From Aureococcus anophagefferens (lineage: Eukaryota; Sar; Pelagophyceae; Pelagomonadales; Pelagomonadaceae): 64,000 bases of DNA. How positions within the stretch are numbered: the first letter of the stretch is position 1; every line of letters starts with the position of its first letter. Both the position numbers and the translations under genes were made by a program. Shown one piece after another: positions 18,453-27,808 of this stretch. Where the stretch lies: positions 350,544 to 414,543 of the forward strand of contig NW_008705579.1 of assembly GCF_000186865.1 (NCBI RefSeq). Reading direction: 5' to 3'. Under the pieces are notes generated by a model. The model did not search any database. It worked only from the letters and a program-made list of their open reading frames with translations, and was not told the DNA's origin.

Positions 18453-19976
18453 CTAGGGCCTTGGTCCGGCGGCCTCGCCCTTGTCGACGGCCGCCTCGCC
18501 CGCGGCGAGCGCGGCGGCGAACGCGTCCTCGTCCATGTTGATCTGGGACGCCTCTACCGTGAGGAGGAATTCGATGGCGGAGCGCAGGTTCACGAAGCAG
18601 TAGCCCGCCTTGGACATGAGCGCGGTCGGGTTGTGGAAGGCCTCGACGTAGTCGCAGTTGCTGTGGAGCCGCGGCACGTCCGCGTGGAGGACGACGTAGA
18701 TGAAAATGGGCAGAAAGTCGTCGGCGCCCGCGCGGCTCTCCGACGTGCCCTTGCGCGAGCTGTTCTCCGCGCGCGCCAGGTTCAGCACCGAAAAGATCAT
18801 GGACGCGCACCTCACGACGCAGTCGACCTTGTCCGCGGGCGCGCGGCTGTGGTCCATGCGGCGGAGCTCGTCGCGCGCGATGTTCAGCACGACCTCGTTG
18901 CAGAGGTGGGCCTTGACGTCGAGGTGGCCCGGCGTCACGAAGCGGCTCAGCGCGCGGCAGCGCCGCCTCAGCTCCGCGTCGCGGCCGTCGTTCCGCACGG
19001 CCTCGAACGCGAGCCCGCCGACCTTGGACATGACGTACTTCTCCAGCGCGGACCGCGCCGACGACAGGCCCCGCGCGCCCAGCGCGCTCCACTCGGGCCG
19101 CTTCTCGAGGTGCGCCTCGGCCGCGGCGAAGAACTGCGCGCACGTCGCCGGGAGCTCCGCGAGGGCTTCCGTCCGCGCGTCGCCCTCCAGGCCCTCGAAC
19201 TTGCCCAAAATCTGCAGCACAAACGTGCGCACGTGGCCGACGAGCTCCGCCGACGACGGCTGCATGAGCCGCGTCAGAAACTCCTTGTAGGACAGCTGGC
19301 TGCCCTCCGCGGCGTCCTCGGCTTGGCGCCGCTCCTCGCGGTCCGCGGCGGCCTTCGCGCGCGCGGCCTCGCGCCGCGCCGTCGGCGCGTCGGCCTCCGG
19401 GGACCGGTCGTACAACCCGAAGACGGCCGCGGACGTCGACGGCTGCGACGGCTTCGGCGCGTCCTTCTTGACGAACGCGGACGCGCCGAGGCCCGCGTCG
19501 TCGTCGAGCCCGCGGACCGCGGGCGGCGGCGGCGTCGGCGGCCGCGGCGGCGTCGCCGGTGCCGGCGGCGCGGCGAGTTCGCCGCCGTCGGAGAAGATGT
19601 CCGGCTCCGAGTCGGTGCTGCCGGAGCGAGCGGCGTCCTTTTTGAACACGGAGATGCGCCGCATCGCCGCGGGGATCGGCGCGGCGCCCTCCTCGGACGC
19701 GCGCTGCTGCTCGAGCGTCAGGCGCCGCTCGGCCGCGGCGACGTTCTCGACGCCGAAGCCCGACGCGTCGAGGCGCGCCTTCAAGATGTCCGACGGCCGC
19801 CGCGCGGCGAACGCGGCGGCGTCGGCCGCGTCGCGGAACGCGCCCTCGCCGCCGTCGAAGGGCAGCTCGCCGGACGCGCAGCGGCTCGGCGCCGCCGGCG
19901 CCTCGACCTCGTCGAAGTCGGGCTCGTCCAGGTACTCCTTCATGTCGTTGAGGTCGACGTCGAACTCGTCGGCCAT
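18453..19976 (-). CDS. VPS9-domain Rab5-family guanine exchange factor
   Basis: The 507-residue single-exon protein starts at the ATG at 19976 (MADEFDVDLNDMKEYL). The first 210 residues are disordered and Pro/Ala-rich, with acidic motifs. The C-terminal half is a helical bundle plus VPS9 domain. Key blocks are DKVDCVVRCASMIF, ADDFLPIFIYVVLHADVP (with the catalytic Asp region) and the Tyr-containing AGYCFVNLRSAIEFLL. VPS9 proteins load GTP on Rab5/Rab21-type GTPases in early endosomes. No FYVE, RIN or ankyrin module is seen, so targeting probably depends on the disordered N-terminus. Confidence 0.9.
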   Translation of the reverse strand: MADEFDVDLNDMKEYLDEPDFDEVEAPAAPSRCASGELPFDGGEGAFRDAADAAAFAARRPSDILKARLDASGFGVENVAAAERRLTLEQQRASEEGAAPIPAAMRRISVFKKDAARSGSTDSEPDIFSDGGELAAPPAPATPPRPPTPPPPAVRGLDDDAGLGASAFVKKDAPKPSQPSTSAAVFGLYDRSPEADAPTARREAARAKAAADREERRQAEDAAEGSQLSYKEFLTRLMQPSSAELVGHVRTFVLQILGKFEGLEGDARTEALAELPATCAQFFAAAEAHLEKRPEWSALGARGLSSARSALEKYVMSKVGGLAFEAVRNDGRDAELRRRCRALSRFVTPGHLDVKAHLCNEVVLNIARDELRRMDHSRAPADKVDCVVRCASMIFSVLNLARAENSSRKGTSESRAGADDFLPIFIYVVLHADVPRLHSNCDYVEAFHNPTALMSKAGYCFVNLRSAIEFLLTVEASQINMDEDAFAAALAAGEAAVDKGEAAGPRP

Positions 19977-20206
19977 GATGGCTCTGCAGCGATGCGGCGG
20001 CTGGGCTGGCGCGGGCCGAGGCCGGCGGCGCGTTCGGCGCGACGGCGCGCCGCGGCGACGACGAGACCGACGCGCCGCAGCGACGACGACTCGGGCGACG
20101 AGGCCGAGGCGCCGCGGCCCGCTGCGGAGCCGGGCGAGAGGAGACCCACACCTTTTTTTACCACAGACTTTTTTGCAAGTTGCAGCGTTTGTTGAACCGC
20201 CTAGAG

Positions 20207-21112
20207 TTACGCGCCGCGGCGTCGCAGGTGCAGCAGGTACTCGCGGTTGCCCTTCTCCTCGTAGAAGGGGCACTCGAAGGCCGCGAGGGGCTCGCAGTCG
20301 TCGAGCTGCGCCTCGCAGAAGGCGCGGACGCCGCCGAGCGCCGCCTCGCGCGCGGCGGCGTCGCGGACGACGCCCTTGCCCTGGCGGACGATCGCGGGCC
20401 CGACCTCGAACTGGGGCTTCACGAGGCAGACGAGGTCTGCCTTCGCGCGGGCCCAGGCGTTGGGCAGGATGAGCTCGAGCGAGATGAAGGACACGTCGAT
20501 GACGACGAGGTCGTAGGCGTCGCGGAGCGGCAGTTTCGCGAGCGCGCCCGCGTCGCGGCAGTTGATGCCCTCGAAGTTGCGGACGCGGTCGTCGCCGAGG
20601 AGCGACGCGTGGAGCTGGCCCGTGCCCACGTCCAAGCAGTCGACGGCCGCCGCGCCGTGCTTCAGAGCGCAATCGGTGTAGCCGCCCGTCGACGCGCCGA
20701 AATCCGCCGCGGTGCCGCCGCCGGCGAGCGACCGCGCGATGGACGGCCAGCGCTCGAGCGCCGCGTGGAGCTTCTCGCCGCCGCGGCTCACGTAGCGCGT
20801 CAGCGAGCCCTCGGCCACGCGGATCTCGCAGTCCGGATGGAGCTTTTGGCCCGGCTTCGTCGCCGCGACGTCGCCCGCGAGCAGCACGGCGCCGGCCTTG
20901 ACGAGCGCCGTCGCCTGCGACCGCGACGGCGCGAGGCCGCGGCTTAGGAGGAGGCTGTCGAGGCGCTCCTTCGTCGTCGACGGCGCGGCGATGGTTGCCG
21001 CCTGCAGCGAGGTCGAGCGCTTGCTGGCGGATGCGCGCATCGTCATCGCTCGTCGCGTTGCAAAGCGCAGGCTCTGCGCCGTAGCAATGAGGAGCATGAC
21101 CGGGAGCCGCAT
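20207..21112 (-). CDS. TlyA-type S4/FtsJ rRNA 2'-O-methyltransferase, probably organellar
   Basis: An S4 RNA-binding domain (RLDSLLLSRGLAPSRSQATA, GDVAATKPGQKL) is followed by an FtsJ/RrmJ Rossmann methyltransferase: DFGASTGGYTDCAL, DVGTGQLHASL, VIDVSFISLELILP and CLVKPQFEVG. The family methylates rRNA cytidines; older databases call it haemolysin A, but the sequence shows an RNA methyltransferase. From the ATG at 21112 the protein is 301 residues. About 45 residues precede the S4 domain and are hydrophobic then Arg/Ser-rich, consistent with plastid or mitochondrial import. An upstream ATG at 21220 is possible, but that stretch is low in GC like a 5' UTR. Confidence 0.88.
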   Translation of the reverse strand: MRLPVMLLIATAQSLRFATRRAMTMRASASKRSTSLQAATIAAPSTTKERLDSLLLSRGLAPSRSQATALVKAGAVLLAGDVAATKPGQKLHPDCEIRVAEGSLTRYVSRGGEKLHAALERWPSIARSLAGGGTAADFGASTGGYTDCALKHGAAAVDCLDVGTGQLHASLLGDDRVRNFEGINCRDAGALAKLPLRDAYDLVVIDVSFISLELILPNAWARAKADLVCLVKPQFEVGPAIVRQGKGVVRDAAAREAALGGVRAFCEAQLDDCEPLAAFECPFYEEKGNREYLLHLRRRGA

Positions 21113-21839
21113 TGGAAGATGGATTGCGATTTGTGCTGCTGGCGAACGATGGATTGATTTCACCACGGCATCGCTTGGGAATGAGGTGTCCTGCAACACT
21201 CTGAAACGTTGGCTCATCATGGGGGGGGTTGCTCCGGCAAGGTCGGCGCCGTCGCGCGACGGCGGCGTCTAAAGTCACTCTTTTTTGCATGCGCCGGGAG
21301 AGGTCCGGTGGCTACGCTCGCGTGAAGCAAGCTCTTTCTAACTCGACGATCTCGGCACAATATCCTCGAAAAAGGACCAAATACGAATACGCGCGTTTAC
21401 GCGCCAGCCATGCGCTGCGTATAGGTGCAGAACGGTCGCTTTTTGTGGTCGGGGCGACGCCCCATGACCCCTGGCGTCGCCCTGGACGGTTGGTGAGTGC
21501 CGGAGACGCCGTTTCGGTGTCGGTCCAAAATCCACCCTACGGGCCTCGCTCGTCCACCGCGCTCCTACGGACAAATCCGGCACAGCCGATCTCGCCACCA
21601 TCGATGGTGTTGGACGTGCCCCTTGGTTTCCGAGTCGACGGTACTATGAAGGTTCGATCGCGCTCAAGATCGTGACTTTCGAGTACCGCGTCGCTGCGCT
21701 GGAGGGGTCGGCCGGGGCGCCACTACGGAGCAAACTCCCCCCTGCTCATCGCTGAACCGCTGGCCACAGCGCAAACACGACTTGTCGACTTGAGGTAGCA
21801 GAGGAGCGCGTCGATCGAGCTCGCCACGATCAGCACGCC
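21113..21839. other. Intergenic divergent region, lower GC
   Basis: This stretch of about 730 bp separates the TlyA-like gene (minus) from the Hsp70 gene (plus). Base composition drops clearly around 21290-21830. It presumably contains both promoters and 5' leaders. No tRNA fold, transposon end or convincing coding frame was seen. Confidence 0.6.
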
Positions 21840-22493
21840 ATGTTGTTTGCGCGCGCCGCGCGCAGCGTCGCCAACGTCGGCGCGCCCGTGCTCGGCGTCG
21901 CCGCGCTCCAGTGGCAGTTCGGCGCGCCGGAGGAGCGCGTCGGCCGGCCCTGGACCTTCCAAAACACGGTAGCGCGCTGCGACGGCCCCGGCGTCGCCGT
22001 GGGCATCGACCTGGGCACGACGTTCAGCTGCGTCGGCGCCTACAGCGCGGACAAGGGCCGCGTCGAGATCCTCGCCAACGCCGAGGGCCACCGGACGACG
22101 CCCAGCTACGTCGCGTTCGCGTCCGGCGGCGAGCGCCTCGTCGGCGACGCGGCGAAAGCCCAGGCGTCGCGCAACGCGACGGGCACGATCTACGACGCGA
22201 AGCGTTTGATCGGTCGCCGCGCCGGCGACGCGTCCGTGAAAGCCGACGAGAAGCGCTGGCCCTTCGCGGTCGCCGCCGGAAAAGACGGCAAAGCGATGGT
22301 CAAGGCCGTCGGCCCCGACGGCGACGCGCAGACGCTCCACCCCGAGGAGATCTCCGCCGCCGTGCTCTCGAAGCTCAAGAAGGACGCCGAGGCGGCGCTG
22401 GGGAAGGCGGTGACGAAGGCCGTGATCACGGTCCCCGCGTACTTCAACGACGCGCAGCGGCAGGCGACCAAGGACGCGGGCGCGATCGCGGGC

Positions 22494-22525
<32 letters not shown>

Positions 22526-23987
22526 GGCGGCGGCCCTGGCCTACGGCCTGGGCGGCAAGGACAGCGCGGGCGCCGACGCCGACGCGAAGAACGCCGCGAA
22601 GCCCGTCAAGGTCCTGGTCTACGATCTGGGCGGCGGCACGTTCGACGTCACGCTGCTGGAGATGGAGGCCGGCGTGCTCGAGGTGAAGGCGACGGCGGGG
22701 GACACGCACCTCGGCGGCGAGGACTTCACGAACGCGTTGGCGGACCACGCGGCGGCGGCCTTCGCCGCGGCGAAGCCCGGGCTCTTCTCCGGCAAGTCCG
22801 GCGCCGCGGACGCGTCGTGGCTCGACGCCAAGGCGCGGCGGCGGCTCTACCTCGCCTGCGACACGGCGAAGAAGGCCTTGAGCGCGTCGTCGAAGACGGC
22901 CATCGAGGTCGACGCGCTCTACAAGGGCGAGGACTTCGGGCCGCTCGACGTGTCCCGCGCGACGTTCGAGAGGCTCAACGACGCGGCCTTCGACCGGTCC
23001 ATCCGGTCCGTCGCGCGCGTGCTCAAGGACGCCAAGGTCGAGGCGTCCGACGTCGACGAGATCGTGCTCGTCGGCGGCAGCACGCGCGTGCCCAAGGTCC
23101 GGGAGAAGCTCCTGGCGTTCTTCGAGGCCAAGGGCAACAGCCGGCGCACGCTCAACTGCAGCCTCAACCCCGACGAGGCCGTGGCCTACGGCGCGGCGGT
23201 CCACGCGGCCGTGCTCGCGGGCGCCGACGCCGACGGCAACCTGGGGGACCTCGTGCTCCTCGACGTCGCGCCGCTGAGCCTCGGCATCGAGACCGCGGGC
23301 GGCGTCATGGCGCGATTGATCGAGCGGAACACGACGATCCCGGCGAAGCAGTCCCAGACCTTCACGACGCACGCGGACAACCAGCCGGGCGTCGACATCA
23401 AGGTCTACGAGGGCGAGCGCGCGCTCACGCGGGACAACCGGCTCCTCGGCGACTTCTCGCTCGGGGGCATCGCGCCCGCGCCGCGCGGCGCGCCGCGCAT
23501 CACCGTGACCTTCGACGTCGACGCCAACGGCATCCTCAGCGTCTCCGCCGACGACCAGGCGAGCGGGCGGAGCCAGAAGATCACGATCACCGCGGACAAG
23601 AAGGGCGGCAAGCTGAGTCGGGCCGACGTCGAGCGCATGGTCGCGGACGCGGAGGCCCACGCGGCCGACGACTCCGCGGCGCTGGACCGGGCCCACGCGC
23701 GCAACGACTTCGAGGCGGCCTGCTACGCCGCGCGGTCCACGCTCGCCAAGGCCGACGCGGTCGACGAGTCCGACAAGACCGCCGTCGAGCGCGAGGTGTC
23801 CGCGGCGCTCGCGTGGCTCGAGGCCGAGGCCGGCGCCGACGGCGACGCGGTCCGCGCGCGCCGGGCCGACTTCGACGCCATCGTCCACCCCGTCGTCGCG
23901 AAGATCTACGAGAGCCAACAGCCCGACGAGCCGCCGCCGGACGCCGCCGGCGACGACGACCAGTTCTTCGACGGCGACCGCAAGTAA
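21840..23987 (+). CDS. Hsp70 chaperone with N-terminal extension and no EEVD end
   Basis: The 715-residue single-exon Hsp70 has an ATPase domain from about residue 53: [50 protein letters not shown], then [13 protein letters not shown]. The substrate domain follows ([34 protein letters not shown]), with a helical lid and a disordered acidic tail ending DGDRK. The ATPase domain is of the eukaryotic cytosolic/ER type. The C-terminus lacks both EEVD and an ER-retrieval signal. An extra 50-residue N-terminus ([19 protein letters not shown]) could be a targeting peptide. Location is therefore open: organellar import or a divergent cytosolic form. It converges on the next gene with 7 bp between stops. 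Confidence 0.92.
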
Positions 23988-23994
23988 CCGGCGT

Positions 23995-24603
23995 TTAGGG
24001 CATGACGGGGAGGCCGCAGGCGACCAGGGCCGCGCGGGCCCGGGCCTGCGCGGGGTCCGGCGCGAGCTCGTCGCGCTCCGCGGCCGTCAGCGGGGCCGCC
24101 GTCGGCTCGAGGTACTTCGCCGGCGGCGCGATGATGTCGTCGATGGGCGGCGGCGGCAGGTCGCCGAACATCTCCTGCGTCGCCTCGACGAGCCACTGCG
24201 CGGGCTTGTCGTCGAAGGGCCGCGGGTTGTGCGCCGGGTCGCCGCCCCCGCACACGTCGGGGAACTCCCGCTGGTACGCGTCCGCGAGCTCGACGGACGA
24301 GAACATGTACTCGCTCGGGTGCGGCGCCGGGTGGTAGTCCGCCTGGCTCTCCTGCCAGCGGCGGTCGAGCTCCTGCGCGAGCCAGGGGTCGTGGTACTTC
24401 TCGTGCGCCTCGGCGAAGATCTTCTCCCGGTCGAGGTAGCCCATGTCCTCCGGGTTCGGCGGGAAGGCGCCGGGGTGCCGGTCCTCGGCCGCCGGCGGCT
24501 CGTAGAGCCGCGGGTGCCGGACGGGGTCGTCGATGTTTGGGGTATCGCCGGTCGCGGGCTCCGCTGCCGGGGCCGGGGCTGCGGCTGGAGGCGCGGCAGC
24601 CAT
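23995..24603 (-). CDS. Hypothetical Pro/Asp-rich protein
   Basis: The 202-residue single-exon protein starts with Ala/Pro-rich residues. A conserved-looking segment follows, rich in aromatic and acidic residues: RHPRLYEPP, PEDMGYLDREKIFAEAH and QSQADYHPAPHPSEYMFSS. The tail contains PPPIDDIIAPPAKYLEP and a C-terminal helix. No signal peptide or transmembrane segment is present. The motif spacing recalls small accessory subunits of respiratory complexes, but no family is recognised. Confidence 0.7.
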   Translation of the reverse strand: MAAAPPAAAPAPAAEPATGDTPNIDDPVRHPRLYEPPAAEDRHPGAFPPNPEDMGYLDREKIFAEAHEKYHDPWLAQELDRRWQESQADYHPAPHPSEYMFSSVELADAYQREFPDVCGGGDPAHNPRPFDDKPAQWLVEATQEMFGDLPPPPIDDIIAPPAKYLEPTAAPLTAAERDELAPDPAQARARAALVACGLPVMP

Positions 24604-24799
24604 GCTTGCACGGTTACAGGCTGAAGGAGCAGCTCCTAGAGTAAGGAGCACCTACCTTGCATACCCTCTCTCCGCGAGCTCCGCGCCGACGCCTGCGCTC
24701 GGCGCAGTCGCTGCTACAGGAGGCCCAGCCGCGCCGTCGCGTGCGCCGTGCGCCGTCGCTGCTGCAGCGCTTGCTAGACATCACAAAATAGTCGCATCG

Positions 24800-25432
24800 A
24801 TGCGCGCACAAGCGCTGCTGCTGCTGCTCTGCGCCGCCAGAGCACATGCGCTCGCGACGCTGACGCGGCGGCGCTGCCTCGCCGGCGCCACCGCCAGCCT
24901 CGCCGGCGCCAGCGCCATCCTGGCGCCGGCGGCGCCCGCCGTCGCGGGCTACTCGTCGGAGACCGTCGCGAAGGCGAAGGAGGCGTGGGCCGTCGCGGAC
25001 CCGAGCCGCGCGCAGGACTGGGTGCCGCTGATCGTCGCCGGCGACGGCGCGCTGGGCGAGCTCCTCGACAACTGGCCGGCGATCACCGCCAAGAACGACG
25101 GCGACGCGGTCCGGCGGTACCTCGGCACCGTCGGCATCACGTCGCCGCTCTTCAAGATCCGCCCGGCGCTCGCGGCGATCATCAAGGCGCGGGACCTGCC
25201 GGACGCGTTCGACGTCGTCGCGTTCGCGGAAGTCTCCGAGGAGTTCCTGAGCGACCTGCAGGCGGCGGAGGGCGCGGCCTACGGCGCCAACTTTGCGGAC
25301 TTTTCCACGAGCGTCGGCAAGGGCGGCCTGTCGCCCGCGGCGACGCAGCTGGCCAAGTGCCGGGAGGACGTCAGGCGCCTGAAGAAACGGTCCGGCGAGC
25401 TGGTCGCGCTCCTCGGGCCGCTCCGGAAGTAG
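24800..25432 (+). CDS. Thylakoid-lumen-targeted helical protein (PsbQ-like in layout)
   Basis: The 210-residue protein has a tripartite leader: an ER-type signal peptide (MRAQALLLLLCAARAHA), a short basic segment, then a twin-arginine lumen signal (TRRRCLAG, with a hydrophobic Ala-rich core to APAVAG). That is the pattern for lumen proteins of complex plastids. The mature part, about 160 residues, is predicted all-helical, with TSPLFKIRPALAAIIKARDLP and a basic end. Small helical lumen proteins attached to photosystem II fit this size, but identity with PsbQ is not shown. Confidence 0.75.
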   Translation: MRAQALLLLLCAARAHALATLTRRRCLAGATASLAGASAILAPAAPAVAGYSSETVAKAKEAWAVADPSRAQDWVPLIVAGDGALGELLDNWPAITAKNDGDAVRRYLGTVGITSPLFKIRPALAAIIKARDLPDAFDVVAFAEVSEEFLSDLQAAEGAAYGANFADFSTSVGKGGLSPAATQLAKCREDVRRLKKRSGELVALLGPLRK

Positions 25433-25612
25433 GTTCGCGAGTCTCAATTCGAGGGGGTGGTTAGGGGGTCCGAAGGGGGGCGGGAGAGAGTCGGCGGCGC
25501 GGCGGGCGCGCGAAGAGGCGGCGGCGGGCCGCGGCGGCGCGCCGGAGGTCGGGGGGACGCGCGCGCTCCCCGCCGCGGGAGCGGCGGCGCGTGCTGGAAG
25601 CGGCGCCCGACT

Positions 25613-27481
25613 TTAGAGGATGGTGCAGGCGCCGGACTTGGCCTTCTCGCCGCCGCCGCCGCCGCCGCCGCCGTGCTTGGGCTTGCCGCCGTTCTTCTCC
25701 GCCTCCCACTGGAGGAGCCAGACGATCTCGGCCTGGTAGGCCTTGGAGCTCACGAAGTTCCAGGCCTTGATGTCGAAGTCCTTGTCCTCGAGGGACACCT
25801 CGGCGCCGAGGGACTCGAACTCGCCGATCGCGTCCGCGTCCTTGGCGTTGATGGCCTTGCCCGGCGCGAAGGGCGGCTCGATGGTCTCCGCGACGATGGC
25901 GTCGAAGTCGAGCTCGGAGAAGTACTGGTGGTCCATGATCTCCTGGCAGCCGCCGGCGCCGAGGCGCTTGTCCGGGTCCTTGTTGAGGAGCTTCTTGCAG
26001 AACTCGCGGCAGTGGCTCTTCTTGAAGTCGGGCTCCGTCCAGATGTCCGCGGACATGTCCGGGTTCATCTCGAGGATGGCCTGGGCCATCTTCGCGCAGG
26101 CGTCCTTCTTCTTCGCCGCCTTGGCCGCCGCCGGGTCGCCCTCGTCGTCCTTCTTCTTCTTCTTCTTCTTCTTCTTGCCGCCCCAGTTCGCGGCCTCTTT
26201 CGTCCGGAAGGGGCAGACGCCGAGGATGAACTCGACGAGCATGCAGCCGTAGGAGAAGTAGTCGACGCGCTGGTCGTAGACCTCCTTGCGGAGCATCTCC
26301 GGCGCCATGTAGCCGGGCGTGCCGCTCGCGCCCTTGAGCTCCGTGTGCACGCGGCACGCGAGGCCCAGGTCGCTCAGGCGGATGCGGCCGCTCTCGTCGA
26401 CGAGCATGTTCTCGGGCTTGATGTCGCGGTAGACGATGTTGAGCTCGTGGAGCGCCTTGAGGCCCAGGATCGTCCGCGCGGCGTAGTACTGCGACCGCTT
26501 GTAGTCGAAGGTCTTGTGCTGCGCGAGCCAGTACTTGAGGTCGCCGCCCATCATGAGGTCGATGACGAGCACGAGGCGGTTGCGGTCCTTGAAGGCGAAC
26601 TTGAGGTTCACGGCGAAGGGCGAGTCGAGCTGCTTCAAAGCCCAGTGCTCGTTCCAGCAGAGCTCGAAGGCCTTTCGTCGCTTGATGCGCTTCATGCAGA
26701 TCTCCTTCATGGCGTACATCTTGCCCGTGGCGAAGGTGCGGCAGCCGTAGACCATGCCGAAGCCGCCCTTGCCCAGGATGCGGAACTTGTTGAAGTCCTC
26801 GGGCGTCAGGTTCGTCTCCTCGCGGTACCGGTACTGGAGGTACTCCTTGCAGAATTCCGACGCCTTGAACTGGGGGATGTAGCCGCCGAGCGTGCCGACG
26901 ACGAGGGCGTCGAGCTTGTCGAAGGCGTCGGGCTGCGTCGTCGTCGGGGCCAGATCCGTCGCCTTGGCGGCCGTGATCGGCCACGTGCCGTGGCCGCTCC
27001 GCGTGGACCCGCGCTGCGACTTGCCCTTGGAGCCGCGGTTCATCATCGTGCCGCCGACCTTCTGGTTCTTGGGCACGGGCTCCTCGCCCGGCAGAAAGGT
27101 CCGGCACAAATCGATCTGCGCGAAGGGGATCTTGTCCTTCTTCGGCGGGCCGCCTCCCATGTAGCTGGCCTTCATGGCCTCCTGCATGGTCTTGCGGTGC
27201 GCCTCGCTGAGCGACCTCTTGTAGAGGACGCAGTCCATGACGAAGCAGCCCATGGCCAGCGCCACCTCGCCCTGGCCCTCGAGGAACCGCGTGAACTCGT
27301 AGAGCCCGAGCGGCCCGGACATGATCGCCGCGACGGTGAACTCGCCCTTCATCTCGAGGTCCGCCGTGAACGTCTTGATCTGGGCGTCGTCGACCTTGGC
27401 CATGGCCTTCTGGGGGTCCGGCGTCTCCATCTGCATGGCCGACGCGTACTTGACGTCGGCCATGAGGTCATTGAGATCCAT
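25613..27481 (-). CDS. GRK-like RGS-AGC protein kinase with C-terminal CaaX box
   Basis: The 622-residue single-exon kinase combines a split RGS homology region (about residues 40-215: SGPLGLYEFTRFLEGQ and PQFKASEFCKEYLQYRY) with an AGC kinase domain (about 232-525). Motifs are GKGGFGMVYG, YAMKEI, the catalytic loop VYRDIKPENMLVD, SDLGLA (the DLG typical of G-protein-coupled receptor kinases instead of DFG), and GTPGYMAPE. The chain ends CTIL, a CaaX box whose final Leu predicts geranylgeranylation, as in some animal visual GRKs. A nine-lysine tract from a TTC run at about 26149-26176 interrupts the C-lobe. The expected role is membrane-bound phosphorylation of a seven-helix receptor. Confidence 0.92.
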   Translation of the reverse strand: MDLNDLMADVKYASAMQMETPDPQKAMAKVDDAQIKTFTADLEMKGEFTVAAIMSGPLGLYEFTRFLEGQGEVALAMGCFVMDCVLYKRSLSEAHRKTMQEAMKASYMGGGPPKKDKIPFAQIDLCRTFLPGEEPVPKNQKVGGTMMNRGSKGKSQRGSTRSGHGTWPITAAKATDLAPTTTQPDAFDKLDALVVGTLGGYIPQFKASEFCKEYLQYRYREETNLTPEDFNKFRILGKGGFGMVYGCRTFATGKMYAMKEICMKRIKRRKAFELCWNEHWALKQLDSPFAVNLKFAFKDRNRLVLVIDLMMGGDLKYWLAQHKTFDYKRSQYYAARTILGLKALHELNIVYRDIKPENMLVDESGRIRLSDLGLACRVHTELKGASGTPGYMAPEMLRKEVYDQRVDYFSYGCMLVEFILGVCPFRTKEAANWGGKKKKKKKKKDDEGDPAAAKAAKKKDACAKMAQAILEMNPDMSADIWTEPDFKKSHCREFCKKLLNKDPDKRLGAGGCQEIMDHQYFSELDFDAIVAETIEPPFAPGKAINAKDADAIGEFESLGAEVSLEDKDFDIKAWNFVSSKAYQAEIVWLLQWEAEKNGGKPKHGGGGGGGGEKAKSGACTIL

Positions 27482-27808
27482 GGTCGACCGCGCGTAAGGC
27501 CCCGGAGGGTTAACCCGCGCGACCGCGCCTCACGCCCCCCGCGGCAGGACGCCCCCCGGTCGTCCCGGGGTCGATGGAGACGGCGCCCCCGGCGGGCAGG
27601 CTCAGCCCCTCTCGTAACCGCAGAGCAGCCTTTGAGGCGCTTCGCCACTCGATAGTAACGCGTTGATGAAGATATCGGGAGAAACGCCTGCTTCATGTTG
27701 AAGTCGAGTCGACGCTTGAACTTGAAGCCCGATTGTTGAAGCAAATATCCGCCCTCTCCCGACCGCGAACCCCGCCACCCGGCGCATGTACACGTAAGCC
27801 CCCCACTG
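27482..27808. other. Intergenic region between two minus-strand genes
   Basis: About 327 bp carry the GRK promoter/5' leader and the 3' flank of the next gene. GC drops near 27640-27760. No gene, inverted repeat or introner end was found. Confidence 0.5.

Noticed and set aside
20207..21112. Haemolysin label for the TlyA-like gene
   Set aside because: S4 plus FtsJ domains show an rRNA methyltransferase; no pore-forming or toxin feature is present.
21723..23918. A long open frame on the minus strand opposite the Hsp70 gene, and many similar long opposite-strand frames throughout
   Set aside because: Very high GC removes stop codons from shadow frames; these translations are Arg/Pro/Gly/Ala-rich without domains.
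27640..27760. Segment with TTGAAGTCGAGTCGACGCTT-like similarity to introner cores
   Set aside because: Only a short chance-level resemblance; no terminal repeats or duplication, and it lies between genes.
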